The notes below the pieces were generated by a model. The model saw nothing but the letters and a program-made list of their open reading frames with translations. It made no database searches and was not told the origin of the DNA. A program made the position numbers and the translations under genes. A stretch of DNA of 64,000 nt from positions 124,001 to 188,000 of the forward strand of contig CAYFJX010000001.1 of NCBI GenBank assembly GCA_964343705.1. Direction: 5' to 3'. This document shows positions 62,400-64,000 of this stretch, in pieces (within the stretch, counting starts at the first letter, position 1; each line of letters begins with the position of its first letter). This stretch comes from JAUSFM01 sp964343705. GTDB lineage: Archaea; Nanobdellota; Nanobdellia; Woesearchaeales; UBA12501.

Positions 62400-62496
62400 T
62401 GTGCGTATAAAATAGTTGTGTTAATGCTTTATATACAAGAACGTTCTCCAACTATATAAGGTTTTCGGAAATATCACTACTTCACAGTAAATATGG

Positions 62497-62592
62497 CGTC
62501 CCTGCGAAGATTCGAACTCCGGTCTCAGCCTCTTTGCGCTCGTCTCGCGAACACCGCAAGGCCGTGTACTATCCAGGCTATACTACAGGGAC
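62497..62592 (-). tRNA. tRNA-Arg (GCG) with a canonical intron
   Basis: The acceptor stem pairs GTCCCTG with CAGGGAC; the D stem is GTAT/GTAC; the anticodon stem pairs CGGCC with GGCTG; the T arm is CGGAG-TTCGAAT-CTTCG; the discriminator is G and CCA is not encoded. Removing a 22-base intron after position 37 gives a 74-base tRNA with loop TTGCGGA and anticodon GCG (62555-62557). A TATA box, TTATAAAT, lies about 25 bases before the 5' end. Confidence 0.9.
62532..62553 (-). other. Canonical intron of tRNA-Arg
   Basis: 22 bases between positions 37 and 38. The intron contains CGCAA, which pairs with TTGCG of the anticodon loop, the central helix expected for an archaeal bulge-helix-bulge splice site. 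Confidence 0.75.
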
Positions 62593-62723
62593 ATGACTGG
62601 ATGGGAAGATAAGGGATTTATAAGATTTGTTGTTTTAGGGGGGTAAAGTAGTAAGTACAAAAGCCAGCATGTATGGAGCAGAATTAGTTCAAGCAGGGGC
62701 TTTTTCCTCTTATTCTTTTTGGC

Positions 62724-62847
62724 TGCACAGTACTAACCGCGCCGGGACTCGGCGCGGATTAAATGGCTTTGCCGTGCTAATCTGTGCAGTTGAAATACTC
62801 ATTGATTTCAAAGAATTTGCTGCTCTTAGATTCACTTACAAAAATTC
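62724..62847 (-). ncRNA. Structured repeat copy B (possible small RNA)
   Basis: The minus-strand counterpart of 32412-32521. Read on the minus strand it has a ~55-base related arm (GAATTTTTGTAAGTGA at its start), AACTGCACAGATT, an added GGC/GCC mini-hairpin, TTTAATCCGC, a hairpin CCGCGCC/GGCGCGG with a 7-base loop (62737-62757), GTTAGT and ACTGTGCA. The outer stem is TGCACAG with CTGTGCA. The inner stem keeps pairing though its sequence differs from copy A. It lies about 130 bases upstream of tRNA-Arg on the same strand. Confidence 0.6.
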
Positions 62848-62915
62848 AACCTAGAATTTAAATTGATTGTTTTTGTATAGAAAACTTTTAAAAGAACATT
62901 GCCTTAAAATAAAAT

Positions 62916-63071
62916 ATGGGAAAGAAAAGAAATCAATTTGATGGTATTGCGGCAATATTCTTTCTTATTGGTGTGATTCTTATAGTGATGAATAAAAATA
63001 GCAACATGGTAAATACTGGTTGGGTTTTAATTGTTATTGGTATAGTCAAACAAATCGTGGAGTGGAAATAA
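62916..63071 (+). CDS. 51-residue two-TM microprotein
   Basis: An ATG-TAA frame beginning MGKKRNQFDGIAAIFFL. It has two hydrophobic helices (about residues 9-23 and 31-45) and a basic N-terminus. The stop overlaps the next start in TAATG, so the two are coupled. Composition and topology are typical of small membrane proteins; the function is unknown. Confidence 0.55.
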   Translation: MGKKRNQFDGIAAIFFLIGVILIVMNKNSNMVNTGWVLIVIGIVKQIVEWK

Positions 63072-63250
63072 TGAATTGGAAACTTCTTTTTACGTATCTC
63101 AAATTTATTACAGGAATAGGTGTTATGGTATATGGCCACCTTACAAAGAGAAATTTTGGTGATCTCATTATTATCATTGGAAGTTTGATAATTTTGTCTA
63201 CAGGAGTAACATTTAAGTTTGAACCAAAAACTGGACTTAAATTTCACTAA
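63071..63250 (+). CDS. 59-residue two-TM microprotein
   Basis: Begins MNWKLLFTYLKFITG and has two hydrophobic helices (about residues 4-22 and 30-46), ending in a short charged tail. ATG 63071 is chosen because it overlaps the upstream stop (TAATG); a longer frame from 63020 would lie inside the preceding gene. The two small proteins share the same topology and are probably partners. It ends 4 bases into the convergent methyltransferase gene. Confidence 0.55.
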   Translation: MNWKLLFTYLKFITGIGVMVYGHLTKRNFGDLIIIIGSLIILSTGVTFKFEPKTGLKFH

Positions 63251-63897
63251 TTATCTTTTTTTGCAATAGTGCCAGGTGCTTTTCTGCCCACTACAGGACC
63301 ATCTTCAACAGCAAAACCAACCTTCTTCAAATTATCACGAACACTTCTCGCACAGCTATACGTTGCAAGCACACCACCTGACGCCATGACACCATACACA
63401 TCTTTGAAAAAAGCTTCTGTCCATAGCTCAGGACATTTCTTCGGAGAAAACGGGTCAAGAAACACCACATGAAACCCAGAGCCACACTGGGTAATGGTCT
63501 TTCGTGCATCACCTACAAGAATCTGTATTGAAGTATTCCCTTCTGTGTTAGCACCAGAAGCTGTTGCTCCTTTAATTAAATCATACTTTTTGAAACTTGG
63601 ATCAAGTTCTTGAATCTTGGCAAGGATCTCCTTGTCATTTTCCAGGCCAACAATTTCAACAACACACTTGTTGTCTTGGGAATGAATTAAGTCAAGTGCA
63701 GCTGCACTGTTGTAGCCCAAGCCAAAGCAAATATCGAGGATCTTCACTGAATCCCCTACCTCTTGCAAACAGGGTTCAGCAAACTTCTTCACTGACTCTT
63801 CCTCAGCTCCAGAAACAGAATGATACGTCTCGTCATACTCTGCATTATGGAATGTAACTGAGCCATCTTTGGTTACTACCTTTGTTTTTTCCGCCAT
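63247..63897 (-). CDS. MnmC-like tRNA methyltransferase
   Basis: A 216-residue S-adenosylmethionine-dependent methyltransferase from ATG 63897. The MnmC/COG4121 signature is complete: ETYHSVSGAEEESVKKFAEP near residue 23 (as DETYHSV), the SAM-binding ILDICFGLGYNSAAALDL near residue 53, FLDPFSPKKCPELWTEAFF near residue 146 and TYSCARSVRDNLKKVGF near residue 178, ending VGRKAPGTIAKK. The bacterial domain completes mnm5(s2)U at the tRNA wobble position; archaeal members probably act on tRNA too. The oxidase half of bacterial MnmC is absent. The longer open frame to 63987 lacks signals, and a TATA box sits inside it. Confidence 0.87.
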   Translation of the reverse strand: MAEKTKVVTKDGSVTFHNAEYDETYHSVSGAEEESVKKFAEPCLQEVGDSVKILDICFGLGYNSAAALDLIHSQDNKCVVEIVGLENDKEILAKIQELDPSFKKYDLIKGATASGANTEGNTSIQILVGDARKTITQCGSGFHVVFLDPFSPKKCPELWTEAFFKDVYGVMASGGVLATYSCARSVRDNLKKVGFAVEDGPVVGRKAPGTIAKKDN

Positions 63898-63917
63898 ATA
63901 TAGTCTGGAGTAGGATA

Positions 63918-63930
63918 AAGTATATAAAAT
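63918..63930. promoter_or_regulatory. Divergent promoter of the MnmC-like gene and the right-edge gene
   Basis: AAGTATATAAAATAT contains a TATA box usable on both strands. It is about 25-30 bases from ATG 63897 on the minus strand and from ATG 63951 on the plus strand, so both transcripts are probably leaderless. Confidence 0.5.
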
Positions 63931-63950
63931 ATAAGGATTCAACCAAGAGC

Positions 63951-64000
63951 ATGAGCAACTTAGATGATGTTGTAATTCTACCAGCAATGCATGATACAGA
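63951..64000 (+). CDS. N-terminal fragment of an unknown protein
   Basis: An open frame from ATG 63951 that runs off the right edge; 16 complete codons are visible, beginning MSNLDDVVILPAMHD. A TATA box lies about 25-30 bases upstream. Too short to identify. Confidence 0.5.
   Translation, partial: MSNLDDVVILPAMHDT

Noticed and set aside
62669..62854. A 61-codon open frame on the plus strand
   Set aside because: It runs across structured repeat copy B on the opposite strand, and has no promoter or ribosome site.

Overview
The window comes from an AT-rich archaeal genome, most likely a DPANN archaeon of the Woesearchaeales/Pacearchaeales (Nanobdellota) type. The archaeal evidence is an aIF5B-type initiation factor, two Orc1/Cdc6 proteins, diphthine synthase, a NurA-type nuclease, an archaeal ATP-dependent DNA ligase, a TrmB-family regulator, intron-containing tRNA genes and TATA boxes about 25-30 bases before many start codons. 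FtsZ, a B12-dependent ribonucleotide reductase, inteins and giant NxS/T-rich surface proteins with an ITGNVV motif after the first membrane helix fit this group. The lineage below domain level is inference.

Layout. Positions 1-5092 hold the start of infB, small unknown genes, a first orc1/cdc6 behind an origin-like repeat region, a candidate structured RNA and a run of small membrane proteins. Positions 5130-27629, all on the minus strand, form a 22-kb surface-protein cluster: an HTH protein, a ~3,600-residue beta-helix surface protein (split by a 100-N assembly gap), an ICMT-like methyltransferase, a Cys-knot membrane protein, a 2,842-residue Ig-repeat surface protein and a 4-TM protein. Both giants are predicted to cross the membrane twice and to carry long cytoplasmic arrays of helical repeats.

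Positions 27978-36768 carry nurA, topA, a degenerate M23-type lipoprotein, tRNA-Asn with a D-loop intron, a TrmB regulator, a metallophosphoesterase, a YrdC protein and two unknown genes. Positions 36837-37019 are a MITE-like insertion with 13-bp inverted ends and a 9-bp target duplication. It is followed by a three-gene microprotein operon, acylphosphatase, small membrane genes (one frameshifted at a G7 tract), a second orc1/cdc6, diphthine synthase and ftsZ with two operator-like dyads.

Positions 43816-55681 hold a possible PIN toxin pair, two small basic proteins, a nitroreductase, an intein-bearing DNA ligase, a Fic protein followed by a second, diverged copy of the ligase 3' end, a membrane-linked Ser/Thr kinase, a HEPN-MNT toxin-antitoxin pair, a three-repeat lipoprotein, a membrane-bound HTH regulator and a uridine-kinase-like enzyme. 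Positions 55703-64000 hold an intein-bearing nrdJ, a paralogue of the 4-TM protein, a HAD phosphatase, tRNA-Arg with a canonical intron, a second copy of a structured repeat first seen beside tRNA-Asn, two tiny membrane proteins and an MnmC-like methyltransferase.

The most interesting items are the surface-protein cluster, the two-copy structured RNA/repeat with a covarying stem, the MITE-like element, the candidate RNA after orc1, the ftsZ dyads and the ligase/Fic recombination scar. All calls were made by reading the sequence; no searches or folding programs were run.
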